Source of the DNA: Planococcus sp. APC 4015
Lineage (GTDB): Bacteria > Actinomycetota > Actinomycetes > Actinomycetales > Microbacteriaceae
Assembly: GCA_030407505.1 (NCBI GenBank)
Contig: JASDDH010000002.1
Location: forward strand, 62,001-126,000
Reading direction: 5' to 3'
Length of the DNA stretch: 64,000 nucleotides
The translations under genes were made by a program, and so were the position numbers. Position 1 is the first letter of the stretch. Each line of letters begins with the position of its first letter. Shown piece after piece: positions 53,498-62,876 of this stretch. The notes below the pieces were generated by a model. The model made no database searches, was not told the origin of the DNA, and was given only the letters and a program-made list of their open reading frames with translations.

Positions 53498-56457
53498 CTT
53501 CGTCGGTCCCTGAGCGCGACTCGGGCACTGAGCCCGACTCGGTCCCTGAGCTCGTCGAAGGGTTCCAGCGTCGGCACATCGGGCCGGATGCCGCGGCCCG
53601 GCGCACCATGCTCGATGCGCTCGGCTACGACTCGCTCGATGCACTCGTGCAGACGGCGGTGCCGGCATCCATTCACGTCGCACAGCCCGCGTCGAGCGTC
53701 ATCCCGCCCGCCGCGACCGAGGCGGAGGCGCTCGCCGAGTTGCGCGAGCTCGCGTCACAGAACCGCAGCGCGCGGCCGATGATCGGGCTCGGCTACTACG
53801 ACACCTTCACCCCGACGGTCATCGCGCGCAACGTGCTCGAGAATCCGTCGTGGTACACCGCGTACACCCCCTACCAGCCCGAGATCTCGCAGGGGCGCCT
53901 CGAGGCGCTGATCAACTTCCAGACGATGGTCACCGACCTCACCGGACTCGCCACGGCCAACGCCTCGATGCTCGACGAGTCGACCGCAGTCGTCGAAGGG
54001 ATGCTGGTCGCGCGCCGTGGCTCGAAGTCCCGGTCGAACATCTTCCTCGTCGACGCCGACGCGCTGCCGCAGACGAAGGCCCTGCTCGCGCACCGCGCCG
54101 AGGCACTCGGCATCGAGCTGCACGAGACGGACTTCACCGCGGCTCCGACGTCCCCGGTTGCTGAGCACGTCGACGTCTTCGGCGCGTTCATCCAGTACCC
54201 GGGCGCCTCCGGTCGGGTCTGGGATCCGACCGAGGCCATCGGCGCGGTCCAGGTGCGCGGCGGCCTGGTCGTCGTCGCGGCCGACTTGCTCGCCCTCACG
54301 CTGCTCCGCTCGCCCGGTTCGCTCGGGGCCGATGTCGCGGTCGGCACGACGCAGCGCTTCGGTGTTCCGCTCGGCTTCGGCGGACCCCACGCCGGCTACA
54401 TGGCGGTGCGGTCGGGACTGGAACGTCAGCTGCCCGGTCGCCTCGTGGGCGTGTCGGTGGATGCCGAGGGTCACCCCGCCTACCGTCTGTCGCTGCAGAC
54501 GCGGGAGCAGCACATCCGCCGGGAGAAGGCGACGTCGAACATCTGCACCGCTCAGGTGCTGCTGGCCGTGATGGCTGCGATGTACGCGGTCTATCACGGC
54601 CCGGATGGACTCCGCGCGATCGCCACCGACGTCGCACGCAAGGCCGAGGCGCTCGCCGTCCGGCTGCGCGAGTACGGGCTGACGCTGGCCTTCGACGCGA
54701 TCTTCGACACCCTGCGCGTCAACGTGCCGGGTGCCGCAGACCGCGTGGTCGAGCGCGCCCGCGAACGCGGCTACCAGCTCTTCCTGGCCGACGACGCGAC
54801 CGTCGGCGTGTCCGTGGACGAGACGACGACCGCCGACGACCTCGCCGCCGTCGCGTGGGCGTTCGGCCTGCCCGAGGGCGAGTTCGTCGGCGGGGGAGTC
54901 CAGGGCGAGCGGGCGGTTCCCTTCGCGGATACCGCACCCCTCGCATCCGTCGCCGATTCCCTCCTCCGCGAAGACGGCTACCTGTCGCATCCGGTGTTCA
55001 ACACCCATCGCTCGGAGACGGCGATGATGCGGTACCTCAAGCAGCTCGCGGACCGCGACTACGCGCTCGATCGCGGCATGATCCCCCTGGGCTCGTGCAC
55101 GATGAAGCTCAACGCGGCCACCGAGATGGCGGCGGTGTCGTGGCCCGAGTTCGCCCGCGTGCACCCGTTCGCGCCCGAATCCGACGTCCGCGGCTACCTC
55201 GCGCTCATCGAGCAGCTCGAATCCTGGCTCGCCGAGATGACGGGCTACGACGCCGTGTCGCTGCAGCCCAACGCCGGCTCGCAGGGCGAGCTCGCCGGGC
55301 TCATGGCGATCCGCGGATACCACCGTGCAGGCGGCGACCTCGAGCGCACGGTCTGCCTGATCCCGTCGTCGGCCCACGGCACGAACGCCGCGTCTGCGGT
55401 GCTCGCCGGCATGAAGGTCGTCGTCGTCGCGTGCGACGAGGCCGGCAACGTCGACCTCGACGACCTGCGGGCCAAGATCGCGGCGCACGCCGACACGCTG
55501 TCGGCGCTGATGATCACGTACCCCTCGACGCACGGCGTGTACGAGCACGATGTGCTCGAGATCACCCAGGCCGTGCACGACGCGGGCGGCCAGGTGTACG
55601 TCGACGGCGCGAACCTCAACGCGCTCCTCGGCTATGCGCGCTTCGGCGACCTGGGCGGCGACGTCTCGCACCTCAACCTGCACAAGACGTTCGCGATCCC
55701 GCACGGCGGCGGCGGACCGGGCGTCGGCCCGGTGGCGGCCAAGGCGCACCTCGCGCCCTTCCTCCCCTCGCATCCGTTCTCGCAGCGCGCCGATCACGCC
55801 GGCGGCTTCGTGTTCGACGGAGGGGCGATCTCGGCTGCTCCTCAGGGCTCGGCGGGCATCCTGCCGATCTCGTGGGCGTACGTGCGGATGATGGGCGGGC
55901 GTGGACTGCGGGATGCCACGGCCACCGCCGTGCTGTCGGCCAACTACATCGCCCTGCGGCTGAAGGACCACTTCCCGGTGCTGTACGCGGGTGAGGGCGG
56001 ACTCGTCGCGCACGAGTGCATCCTCGACCTGCGTCCACTGCGCGAGGCCACCGGCGTGACCGTCGACGACGTCGCGAAGCGGCTCATCGACTACGGCTTC
56101 CACGCGCCCACGATGTCTTTCCCCGTCGCGGGCACGCTCATGGTCGAGCCGACCGAGTCCGAGGACCTGCCCGAGATCGACCGCTTCATCGAGGCCATGA
56201 TCGCGATCAAGGCCGAGGCGGACGCTGTGGCGGCGGGGGAGTGGCCCGCGAACGACAACCCGCTCGTGAACGCGCCGCACACGGCATCCGCGGTCATCGA
56301 AGGCGAGTGGGAGCACCCGTACTCGCGGTCGCGCGCCGTGTATCCGGTGCACACGCTCGTGCGCACGAAGTACTGGCCTCCCGTCCGCCGCATCGACCAG
56401 GCCTACGGAGACCGCAACCTCGTCTGCGCCTGCCCCCCGATCGAGGCCTTCGCCTGA
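53494..56457 (+). CDS. gcvP: Glycine dehydrogenase (decarboxylating), P protein
   Basis: 987 residues, fused two-domain form. It decarboxylates glycine with PLP and loads the residue on lipoyl-GcvH. PLP Lys about 731 in [16 protein letters not shown]; other motifs are [15 protein letters not shown] and [13 protein letters not shown]. Start is GTG 53494 overlapping the gcvH stop. The first ~22 residues ([19 protein letters not shown]) come from a copy of the dispersed repeat, and the true family sequence starts at [10 protein letters not shown] large hairpin follows. Confidence 0.96.
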   Translation: MTSSVPERDSGTEPDSVPELVEGFQRRHIGPDAAARRTMLDALGYDSLDALVQTAVPASIHVAQPASSVIPPAATEAEALAELRELASQNRSARPMIGLGYYDTFTPTVIARNVLENPSWYTAYTPYQPEISQGRLEALINFQTMVTDLTGLATANASMLDESTAVVEGMLVARRGSKSRSNIFLVDADALPQTKALLAHRAEALGIELHETDFTAAPTSPVAEHVDVFGAFIQYPGASGRVWDPTEAIGAVQVRGGLVVVAADLLALTLLRSPGSLGADVAVGTTQRFGVPLGFGGPHAGYMAVRSGLERQLPGRLVGVSVDAEGHPAYRLSLQTREQHIRREKATSNICTAQVLLAVMAAMYAVYHGPDGLRAIATDVARKAEALAVRLREYGLTLAFDAIFDTLRVNVPGAADRVVERARERGYQLFLADDATVGVSVDETTTADDLAAVAWAFGLPEGEFVGGGVQGERAVPFADTAPLASVADSLLREDGYLSHPVFNTHRSETAMMRYLKQLADRDYALDRGMIPLGSCTMKLNAATEMAAVSWPEFARVHPFAPESDVRGYLALIEQLESWLAEMTGYDAVSLQPNAGSQGELAGLMAIRGYHRAGGDLERTVCLIPSSAHGTNAASAVLAGMKVVVVACDEAGNVDLDDLRAKIAAHADTLSALMITYPSTHGVYEHDVLEITQAVHDAGGQVYVDGANLNALLGYARFGDLGGDVSHLNLHKTFAIPHGGGGPGVGPVAAKAHLAPFLPSHPFSQRADHAGGFVFDGGAISAAPQGSAGILPISWAYVRMMGGRGLRDATATAVLSANYIALRLKDHFPVLYAGEGGLVAHECILDLRPLREATGVTVDDVAKRLIDYGFHAPTMSFPVAGTLMVEPTESEDLPEIDRFIEAMIAIKAEADAVAAGEWPANDNPLVNAPHTASAVIEGEWEHPYSRSRAVYPVHTLVRTKYWPPVRRIDQAYGDRNLVCACPPIEAFA
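53504..53562. repeat. Coding copy of the dispersed repeat, 18-bp period
   Basis: Units CGGTCCCTGAGCGCGACT and CGGGCACTGAGCCCGACT (18 bases each) are followed by CGGTCCCTGAGCTCGTCGAA plus GGG. The 18-base period keeps frame and forms the extra N-terminus of GcvP. Confidence 0.85.
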
Positions 56458-56471
56458 CCTCCTCCCGCAGG

Positions 56472-56544
56472 CGCTGAGCCTCCATCCTGCCGCCGAGAGC
56501 GTGGGGATCACCCGCGCTCTCGGCGCTCAGATGGAGGTTCAGCG
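56472..56544. repeat. Long palindrome after gcvP, downstream flank of a truncated AbiEi-like gene
   Basis: CGCTGAGCCTCCATC pairs with GATGGAGGTTCAGCG (one G-T), and CGCCGAGAGCG pairs exactly with CGCTCTCGGCG around a 13-base loop. It may terminate gcvP. A related element lies at 57078-57144. The truncated gene at 56539 stops inside this palindrome. Confidence 0.88.
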
Positions 56545-56961
56545 TGTTGCACGGGATGCGGCGGTGTCGGCGACGCCCGTCAGGACGACTCCGCCTGCTT
56601 CCACGATGTCGCGGTCTCCGTCTCCGTTGTGCACGCGCACGCCGGCGACCTGGCGGGCGGTCGTGCTCGGATGCGCGAGAACATGCACCACGAGAGGGTC
56701 GCCGAACACCGGCATGCCGTGCAGGGCCGCGGCCGAGTCGTGGCTGAAGATCGCGTCGGGGCGGTCGAGCGCCACCGCGTGGATCCGTGCGAGGTACCTG
56801 TTCCAGGGCGTGAGTGCCTGCCACTCGCCCGCATCGGCGTACACGCCCCCGCGCACCCGGACGATCTCGGCGCGACGCAGGGCGCGCTCCGGGTGGGCGA
56901 TGTCGGCGGAGCGGGTGAGGGCGATCGGGGTCGGGACCGGGACAGCGGAGGAGCGCAGCAT
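56539..56961 (-). pseudogene. Truncated AbiEi-like/DUF559-family gene
   Basis: 140 residues from ATG 56961. VRGGVYADAGEWQALTPWNR, FSHDSAAALHGMPVF and VRVHNGDGDRDIVEAGG match the N-terminal domain of proteins like the one at 42123. The frame ends at the residues aligned with RTFIDLA there (GVADTAASRATR), exactly where it enters the palindrome, so the nuclease half is missing. It may be a stand-alone domain, but a 3' deletion at the palindrome fits best. The start is 117 bases from the upstream palindrome. Confidence 0.7.
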
Positions 56962-57077
56962 CCGCCCACTCTGCACAAGCCCGGCAGCGGTGCCGTCGTC
57001 CCCTCATCTCGTGCGGACAACTCCTGCCCCGTACACCTCTGGGGAGGAGCCCTCCCGCCGCCTCGCCTCTCAGGCGG

Positions 57078-57144
57078 TGAACCTCCACCCGGTCGCCGAG
57101 AACGTGGGCGTCACCCGCGCTTTCGGCCGCACGCTGGAGGCTCA
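57078..57144. repeat. Palindrome, upstream flank of the truncated gene
   Basis: TGAACCTCCA pairs with TGGAGGCTCA (one mismatch) and GCCGAGAACG with CGCTTTCGGC (two mismatches). It is closely similar along its length to 56472-56544 in the same orientation, sharing TCACCCGCGCT in the loop region. The rest of 56962-57173 holds no gene. Confidence 0.82.
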
Positions 57145-57173
57145 GCGAAGTCGAGCGGTGGGATGCCGGGCGC

Positions 57174-57980
57174 CTAGGGGGAGGGCGAGGGGCCGAACAG
57201 GCCGGGCCACAGGGCGACCGCGAGGGGGTAGCCGACGAACGCGACGATGTCGATCAGGGTGTGCGCGATGACGAGCGGCATCACCCGACCCCAGCGCTTG
57301 TAGCACCAGCCGAAGACGACGCCCATCACGAAGTTCCCGATCATCGCGCCGAAGCCCTGGTAGGCGTGGTAGCCGGCGCGCAGCGCCGCGGTCGACAGGA
57401 TGATCGTCCACCAGCCCCAGCCGAGGCGGCGCAGCCGGTCGAAGAGATAGCCGAGGAAGATGACCTCCTCGGTGAGCCCGGCGCGGAGGGCGGCGAGCAC
57501 GAGGAGCGGAACGGTCCACCAGGCGGCATCCAGCGGTGAGGCCTGCACCTGCACCGTGATCCCGAGCGCGCGACCGGCGGCGTACAGGGCGAGGCCGGGG
57601 ATGCCGATGGCCGCCCCGATCAGCAGCGCCCGGCCGGTGTCGCGACCGAAGGAGCGGAAGTCCAGCCCGATGCGGCGCAGCGCGTTGGATCCGGGTTCCC
57701 ACAGCAGGAAGACGACCAGGGCCACCAGAGCGAGATCGAAGAACACCGACAGCAGCTGGTACAGCACATCCCAGAACGCGGCGGCGTCCCGGGAGGGGTT
57801 CAGCTGCGTCTGCTGATCGCCGATCGGCGTGGGCCGCAGGAGCGCGCGCACGAGCGACAGCACCGAGTACAGAGCGGACTGACCGACGGTGACCGCGAGG
57901 ACGAGGCCGATCTCCCACCGCAGTCGTGCGCGTTCATAGGAACCACGCGCGACGGCATCCGCGGGCTCGGGAAGGGTCAT
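57174..57980 (-). CDS. CPBP-family intramembrane metalloprotease
   Basis: 268 residues from ATG 57980. Several helices. Motif 1 with paired Glu is GLTEEVIFLGYLFDRLRR, motif 2 is FGAMIGNFVMGVVFG, motif 3 His is in VIAHTLIDI. CPBP (Abi) proteases process membrane proteins; the substrate is unknown. A palindrome lies over the 5' end. Confidence 0.88.
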   Translation of the reverse strand: MTLPEPADAVARGSYERARLRWEIGLVLAVTVGQSALYSVLSLVRALLRPTPIGDQQTQLNPSRDAAAFWDVLYQLLSVFFDLALVALVVFLLWEPGSNALRRIGLDFRSFGRDTGRALLIGAAIGIPGLALYAAGRALGITVQVQASPLDAAWWTVPLLVLAALRAGLTEEVIFLGYLFDRLRRLGWGWWTIILSTAALRAGYHAYQGFGAMIGNFVMGVVFGWCYKRWGRVMPLVIAHTLIDIVAFVGYPLAVALWPGLFGPSPSP

Positions 57981-57982
57981 GT

Positions 57983-57995
57983 TGTCAGGTTGACA
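57983..57995. promoter_or_regulatory. Small palindrome upstream of the CPBP gene
   Basis: TGTCAGGTTGACA is symmetric (TGTCA-N3-TGACA) and lies three bases upstream of the ATG at 57980. It might be an operator; it is short and could be chance. Confidence 0.3.
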
Positions 57996-58044
57996 CACGA
58001 GTGACCATTCGAGTTAAGGCTCTGTAACGTTTTCGTGCATCGTT

Positions 58045-58073
58045 TTGACCATCTCACACCCCGTGCTTAGGGT
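58045..58073 (+). promoter_or_regulatory. Sigma-70-type promoter for the peptide transporter
   Basis: TTGACC (58045-58050), a 17-base spacer and TAGGGT (58068-58073) form a good housekeeping promoter. The start of transcription would be near 58080, giving a leader of about 60 bases with a GGAGG ribosome site at 58130. Confidence 0.65.
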
Positions 58074-58138
58074 TTTCACATCCGCGCACCGTCCGGCTCA
58101 GTCCGGCGCGTGCGCATCACCCTTGCACAGGAGGAACA

Positions 58139-59989
58139 GTGAGAATGAAGCGCATCTCGGCCGCGGTGGCTATCACCGCAGTCGGCGCCCTGGCCATCTC
58201 GGGCTGCGCCGCCGGTGGTGGCGACGAAGGCGACGACTCCGGTCTCGTCGAAGGCTCGTCGATCACCGCCGCGTGGAACCAGGCGTTCTACTCGATGAAC
58301 GGCAACACGTCGTTCGGCAACGCCACCGCGAACAACAACATCAATTACTTGGTGCTCGACGGTTTCAACTTCTACAACAACACCCCCGAGCTGGAGCAGA
58401 ACACCTCGTTCGGCAGCTACGAGCTGATCAGCGAAGACCCGCTGACCGTCTCGTACACCATCAACGAGGGCGTCAACTGGTCCGACGGAACCCCGATCGA
58501 CGCCGCCGACCTCATGCTCTACTGGGCAGCCGAGTCGCGTGCGCTCGACACCCCCGACTTCGACCCGGCGGAGTTCACCGACCCCGACACCGGTGAGTTC
58601 ACCCCCGAGTACCCGACCGACGTCGTCTACTTCGACTCGGGCGCCACGCCCACGTCGGGCCTCGGCCTCGTCTCGGAGATGCCCGAGATCGGCGAGGACG
58701 GCCGTTCGGTCGTCATCACCTATGACCAGCCCTTCGTCGACTGGGAGCTCACCTTCGCCACCATCGGCGAGATGCTGCCCGCCCACATCGTCGCCAAGAA
58801 GGCGCTCGACATCGAAGACAACGAAGAGGCCAAGCAGGCGCTCCTCGACGCGATCGCCGAGGAGGATGCCGCCGCACTCGCGCCGATCTCGTCCTTCTGG
58901 AACTCGGGCTTCAACTTCACCGAGATGCCCGAAGACCTCGAGCTCGTCACGGCCAGCGGCCCGTACATGATCAGCGACTACGTCGCCGATCAGTTCGTCA
59001 CCCTGACGGCCAACCCGGAGTACTCGGGTGACCACACGCCGAACATCGAAGAGATCACGATCCGCTTCATCCCCGACCCGCTCGCCGCAGTCCAGGCGCT
59101 CGAGAACGGTGAAGTCGACATCATCCAGCCGCAGGCGACCGCCGACATCACGACGGCGCTCGACGGCATCGACGGCATCACCGTCGACACCAGCCTCGGC
59201 GGAACGTACGAGCACGTCGATCTGCAGTTCGACAGCGGCAAGAACCCCGAGAACATCTTCTCGAACCCGCAGGTCCGCGAGGCGTTCATGAAGGTCATCC
59301 CGCGCCAGCGCATCGTCGACGAGCTCATCAAGCCGATCATCGGCGACTCGGCGATCGTGCGTAACTCGCAGATCTTCGTCCCGGGTGCCGAGGGCTACGA
59401 CGAGTCGGTCGAGGCCAACGGGTCGGACGCCTACGCAGACGTCGACATCGAGGGCGCGAAGGCGCTGCTCGCCTCGTCGGGTGTCACCGACACCTCGGTC
59501 TGCATCCTGTACGCGTCCAACAACCCGCGTCGTGTCAACGAGTTCGCGCTCATCCAGGAATCGGCCGCTCAGGCCGGCTTCAACGTCACCGACTGCGGCT
59601 CGACCGACTGGGGCGGGCTCCTGGGCACCCCCGGTGCGTACGACGCCTCGCTGTTCGGATGGCAGTCGACGAGCCTCGGCGTGACGAACTCGCTGCCGAC
59701 CTTCGAGACCGGTGGAATCAACAACCTCAACTTCTACACGAGTGAGACCGTCGACTCCATCATCGAGCAGCTGAACGTCGAGTTCGACGAGCAGGCGAAG
59801 ATCGACCTCCAGGTCGAGCTCGACACGGCACTGTGGTCGGACTTCTACGGAGTCACGATCTTCCAGTTCCCCGAGGTCACCGCCATCAGCGACCGCGTGA
59901 CGAACGTCACGTCGTCGATCCTCGCTCCCACCGTGTTCTGGAACGCGTGGGACTGGGAGGTCACCGAGGCCCCCGCTGAAGAGGGCTGA
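58139..59989 (+). CDS. Peptide ABC transporter substrate-binding lipoprotein
   Basis: 616 residues, SBP_bac_5 family. The signal peptide ends in lipobox AISGC (Cys about 24). The binding core includes TYTINEGVNWSDGTPIDAAD-like sequence (SYTINEGVNWSDGTPID) and ASNNPRRVNEFALIQESA. It captures peptides outside the cell and hands them to the permeases encoded next. GTG 58139 follows GGAGGA at close range; ATG 58145 is equally possible. Confidence 0.93.
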   Translation: MRMKRISAAVAITAVGALAISGCAAGGGDEGDDSGLVEGSSITAAWNQAFYSMNGNTSFGNATANNNINYLVLDGFNFYNNTPELEQNTSFGSYELISEDPLTVSYTINEGVNWSDGTPIDAADLMLYWAAESRALDTPDFDPAEFTDPDTGEFTPEYPTDVVYFDSGATPTSGLGLVSEMPEIGEDGRSVVITYDQPFVDWELTFATIGEMLPAHIVAKKALDIEDNEEAKQALLDAIAEEDAAALAPISSFWNSGFNFTEMPEDLELVTASGPYMISDYVADQFVTLTANPEYSGDHTPNIEEITIRFIPDPLAAVQALENGEVDIIQPQATADITTALDGIDGITVDTSLGGTYEHVDLQFDSGKNPENIFSNPQVREAFMKVIPRQRIVDELIKPIIGDSAIVRNSQIFVPGAEGYDESVEANGSDAYADVDIEGAKALLASSGVTDTSVCILYASNNPRRVNEFALIQESAAQAGFNVTDCGSTDWGGLLGTPGAYDASLFGWQSTSLGVTNSLPTFETGGINNLNFYTSETVDSIIEQLNVEFDEQAKIDLQVELDTALWSDFYGVTIFQFPEVTAISDRVTNVTSSILAPTVFWNAWDWEVTEAPAEEG

Positions 59990-59996
59990 CGTCTGA

Positions 59997-60072
59997 GGTG
60001 ATTCCCTGACCCGGCAGGATCGGGTCGGGGAATCACCCTGTCGGGGTGCAGGTCCACCTGGGCCTGCACCCC
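59997..60072 (+). terminator. Two hairpins between binding-protein and permease genes
   Basis: Stem 1 pairs 59997-60013 with 60021-60037 (17 bp, one G-T). Stem 2 pairs GGGGTGCAGG (60043-60052) with CCTGCACCCC (60063-60072). A third symmetry, CGGCCTGCC/GGCAGGCCG (60121-60162), sits just before the permease ATG. Such elements often let the binding protein be made in excess over the permeases. Confidence 0.6.
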
Positions 60073-60167
60073 GCACGTTAGACTTCCCCCGGTGATCGCG
60101 CGAGGTCGGGCGGCCTGAAACGGCCTGCCGGCTCGCGCTCGCTCTCACGGATTGGCAGGCCGCTCAC

Positions 60168-61685
60168 ATGGCTTCATTCATTCTCCGACGGCTCGTGGCG
60201 TCGGTGTTCGTCCTCTTCGCAGCGACCTTCTTGATGTACATCCTCACGGCGTACTCGAAGGATCCGCTCGATGAGCTCCGCGAGGGCAATGCGCCCAACA
60301 AAGACACGCTGATCGCGGCGCGTACGAAGCTCCTCAACCTCGACGTCATCCCGCCGCTGCGCTACTTCCTGTGGCTCGGCGGGCTCTTCCGAGGCGACTT
60401 CGGCACCAGCATCCAGGGTCAGGATGTCAACGCCCAGCTCGGCAACGCGATCACCGCGACGCTGACCCTCGTCACCACCGCGACCGTCGTCGCGATCGTG
60501 CTCGGCATCTTCGTCGGCATCGTCTCGGCCCTGCGCCAGTACACCGGCTTCGACTACACCGTCACGCTGCTGTCGTTCCTGTTCTTCTCCCTCCCGATCT
60601 TCTGGGTCGCCGTGCTCCTCAAGCAGTACGGCGCGATCCAGATCAACAACTGGCTCGCCGAACCATCGATAGCGATACCCGTGATCATCGTGGGCTCGCT
60701 CATCGCAGGTCTGCTGTGGATGTCGCTCATCGGCGGCCGCTGGAAGCGACGCCTCCTCGTCTTCGGCGTCAGCACCGCGGCGACCGCGGCGGTCCTGACC
60801 TATCTCTCGGTCACGCAGTGGTTCGCCGACCCGACCATCGGCATCGTCGTCTACGCCTTCCTCGCGATCGGCATCGCGGTGGGGGTCACGGCCGTCTCGG
60901 TGGGTCTGCGCAACCGCAAGGCCCTCTACGCGACGCTCATCATCGCGGCCGTCGGGATCGCGCTGTACTACCCGATGATGACGTCGCTGCTGAGCGGCAT
61001 GACGCTAGGCCTCTTCGTCGTCTACGCCCTCGCGACGGTCGTGGTCTGCGGTGCGATCGGCTGGTTCATGGGCGCTCCCGACCGTTGGCCGGTCGTGCGC
61101 ACGACGGCCATCGCCGGTGTGCTCATCGCCGGCTTCATCGCTCTCGACAAGTACATGTCGTACTGGGCGCTGTACGCGGCGTCCGATCGCGTGCGCGGTC
61201 GTCCGATCGCCACCGTGGGGGCATCGACCCCCGGGCTCGGCGGCAACTTCTGGGTGCAGGGCATCGACCTCTACACGCACCTGCTGCTGCCGACGGTCGC
61301 CATCATCCTCATCTCGTTCGCGAGCTACACGCGCTATTCGCGGGCGAGCCTGCTCGAGGTCATGAACCAGGACTACATCCGCACGGCGCGGGCCAAGGGC
61401 CTCACCGAGCGCACGGTCGTCATGCGGCACGCGTTCCGCAACGCGCTGATCCCGATCACCACGATCATCGCCTTCGACGTCGGTGCGATCGTCGGCGGGG
61501 CGGTGGTCACCGAGACGGTCTTCGGCTGGTCCGGCATGGGACGCCTCTTCGTCGACGCCCTCGCGGTCGGAGACCCGAACCCCGTGATGGCCTTCTTCGT
61601 CGTCACCGGAACGCTGGCGGTCGTGTTCAACCTGATCGCCGACCTCGTCTACGCGGGCCTGGACCCGAGAATCAAGGTGGGCTGA
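60168..61685 (+). CDS. Peptide ABC transporter permease (DppB-like), enlarged
   Basis: 505 residues, about 180 more than usual DppB/OppB. N-terminal MASFILRRLVASVFVLFAAT and the C-terminal loop MNQDYIRTARAKGLTERTVV with GGAVVTETVFGWSGMGRL are standard. The extra residues (about 185-345) are hydrophobic and add roughly four to five helices between the usual ones. It pairs with the next permease. Two bases separate its stop from the next ATG. Confidence 0.92.
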   Translation: MASFILRRLVASVFVLFAATFLMYILTAYSKDPLDELREGNAPNKDTLIAARTKLLNLDVIPPLRYFLWLGGLFRGDFGTSIQGQDVNAQLGNAITATLTLVTTATVVAIVLGIFVGIVSALRQYTGFDYTVTLLSFLFFSLPIFWVAVLLKQYGAIQINNWLAEPSIAIPVIIVGSLIAGLLWMSLIGGRWKRRLLVFGVSTAATAAVLTYLSVTQWFADPTIGIVVYAFLAIGIAVGVTAVSVGLRNRKALYATLIIAAVGIALYYPMMTSLLSGMTLGLFVVYALATVVVCGAIGWFMGAPDRWPVVRTTAIAGVLIAGFIALDKYMSYWALYAASDRVRGRPIATVGASTPGLGGNFWVQGIDLYTHLLLPTVAIILISFASYTRYSRASLLEVMNQDYIRTARAKGLTERTVVMRHAFRNALIPITTIIAFDVGAIVGGAVVTETVFGWSGMGRLFVDALAVGDPNPVMAFFVVTGTLAVVFNLIADLVYAGLDPRIKVG

Positions 61686-61686
61686 C

Positions 61687-62865
61687 ATGAGCACCCCGAC
61701 GACACAGCCGGATCCCGCCCACGGCGGGACCGAAGAGATCTCCATCGAGCAGAAGGAGACCGAGGGCCTGAGTCAGGGCCAGATCGTCCGCAAGCGGTTC
61801 TTCCGGCACCGCGCGGCGCTGATCTCCATGGTCGTGCTCGCCCTGATCGTGATCATGGCGTTCACGTCTGTCGGCGTGAACCTCTGGGGTCTGCGCATCC
61901 CGGGCTGGTGGCCCTACTCGTGGGACCAGATCCCCCCGAAGCTGAACAACGGCGTGCCGACGCTCAGCATCTGGCCGCCGCAGGTCGGCACGCACCCGTT
62001 CGGCCAGGACGAGGTCGGCCGCGACATCTTCGCCGTCGTCATGCGCGGAACGCAGCAGTCGCTCATGGTGATGGTGATCGCCGGTGTCGTGGCGACCGTC
62101 ATCGGCGTCGTGATCGGCGCCCTCGCCGGCTTCTACCGCGGTGCGACCGACTCGGTGCTGATGCGCTTCACCGACATCATCATCACGATCCCGCTCATCG
62201 TCATCGGCTCGGTGCTCGGAAACGCGTTCGGCAGCCTCGGTGCAGCCGTGCTGGGCGTCGTCATCGGAATATTCGCCTGGACGACGATGGCCCGACTCGT
62301 ACGAGGTGAGTTCCTCACCCTGCGCGAACGCGAGTTCGTCGACGCCGCGCGGGTGTCGGGTGCGCGCGACCGGAGGATCATCTTCCGCCACATCCTGCCG
62401 AACTCCGTCGGCGTGATCGTGGTCAACGCGACGCTGCTGATGGCGGGAGCGATCCTGCTCGAATCGACCCTGAGCTTCCTCGGGTTCGGCGTGCAGTCGC
62501 CCGACACGTCGCTGGGCAAGATCATCTCCGAGAACCAGGCCGCGTTCTCCACCCGCCCGTGGCTGTTCTGGTGGCCCGGCATCTTCATCATCATCATCAC
62601 GCTGTGCGTCAACTTCATCGGCGACGGTCTGCGCGACGCGTTCGACCCGCGCCAGAAGAAGATGCCCAGCGAGCGGGCCATGGCACGTGCTGCGCGCGCC
62701 AGCGGTCCGGCTCCCACGGTCGTCGACACGACGGCCGGCATCGACGCCCGATCGGTGGATGTCGGGATCGAGACCGCCTACACGGGCGACGTCACGAACT
62801 ACCACGACCCCCGCCCCGAGACGCCGGGCGACACCCGACGCGGGCCGCTCGATCCGGAGCGGTGA
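61687..62865 (+). CDS. Peptide ABC transporter permease (DppC-like)
   Basis: 392 residues. An N-terminal cytoplasmic stretch, then RKRFFRHRAALISMVVLALI, HPFGQDEVGRDIFAVVMRGT, the EAA loop REREFVDAARVSGARDRRII and the LLESTLSFLGFGVQSPDTS block typical of DppC. A ~60-residue polar C-terminal tail is unusual. Second permease of the transporter. Confidence 0.93.
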   Translation: MSTPTTQPDPAHGGTEEISIEQKETEGLSQGQIVRKRFFRHRAALISMVVLALIVIMAFTSVGVNLWGLRIPGWWPYSWDQIPPKLNNGVPTLSIWPPQVGTHPFGQDEVGRDIFAVVMRGTQQSLMVMVIAGVVATVIGVVIGALAGFYRGATDSVLMRFTDIIITIPLIVIGSVLGNAFGSLGAAVLGVVIGIFAWTTMARLVRGEFLTLREREFVDAARVSGARDRRIIFRHILPNSVGVIVVNATLLMAGAILLESTLSFLGFGVQSPDTSLGKIISENQAAFSTRPWLFWWPGIFIIIITLCVNFIGDGLRDAFDPRQKKMPSERAMARAARASGPAPTVVDTTAGIDARSVDVGIETAYTGDVTNYHDPRPETPGDTRRGPLDPER

Positions 62866-62876
62866 CGGTGGCGGTC

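Noticed and set aside
53755..56511. 918-codon open frame on the minus strand opposite gcvP
   Set aside because: It has no recognisable domain, is Arg/Val/Asp-rich as expected for the complement of high-GC coding sequence, and gcvP is certain on the other strand.
58076..60148. 690-codon open frame on the minus strand opposite the binding-protein gene
   Set aside because: Composition is that of a codon-bias shadow, and the plus-strand gene has signal peptide, lipobox, promoter and ribosome site.
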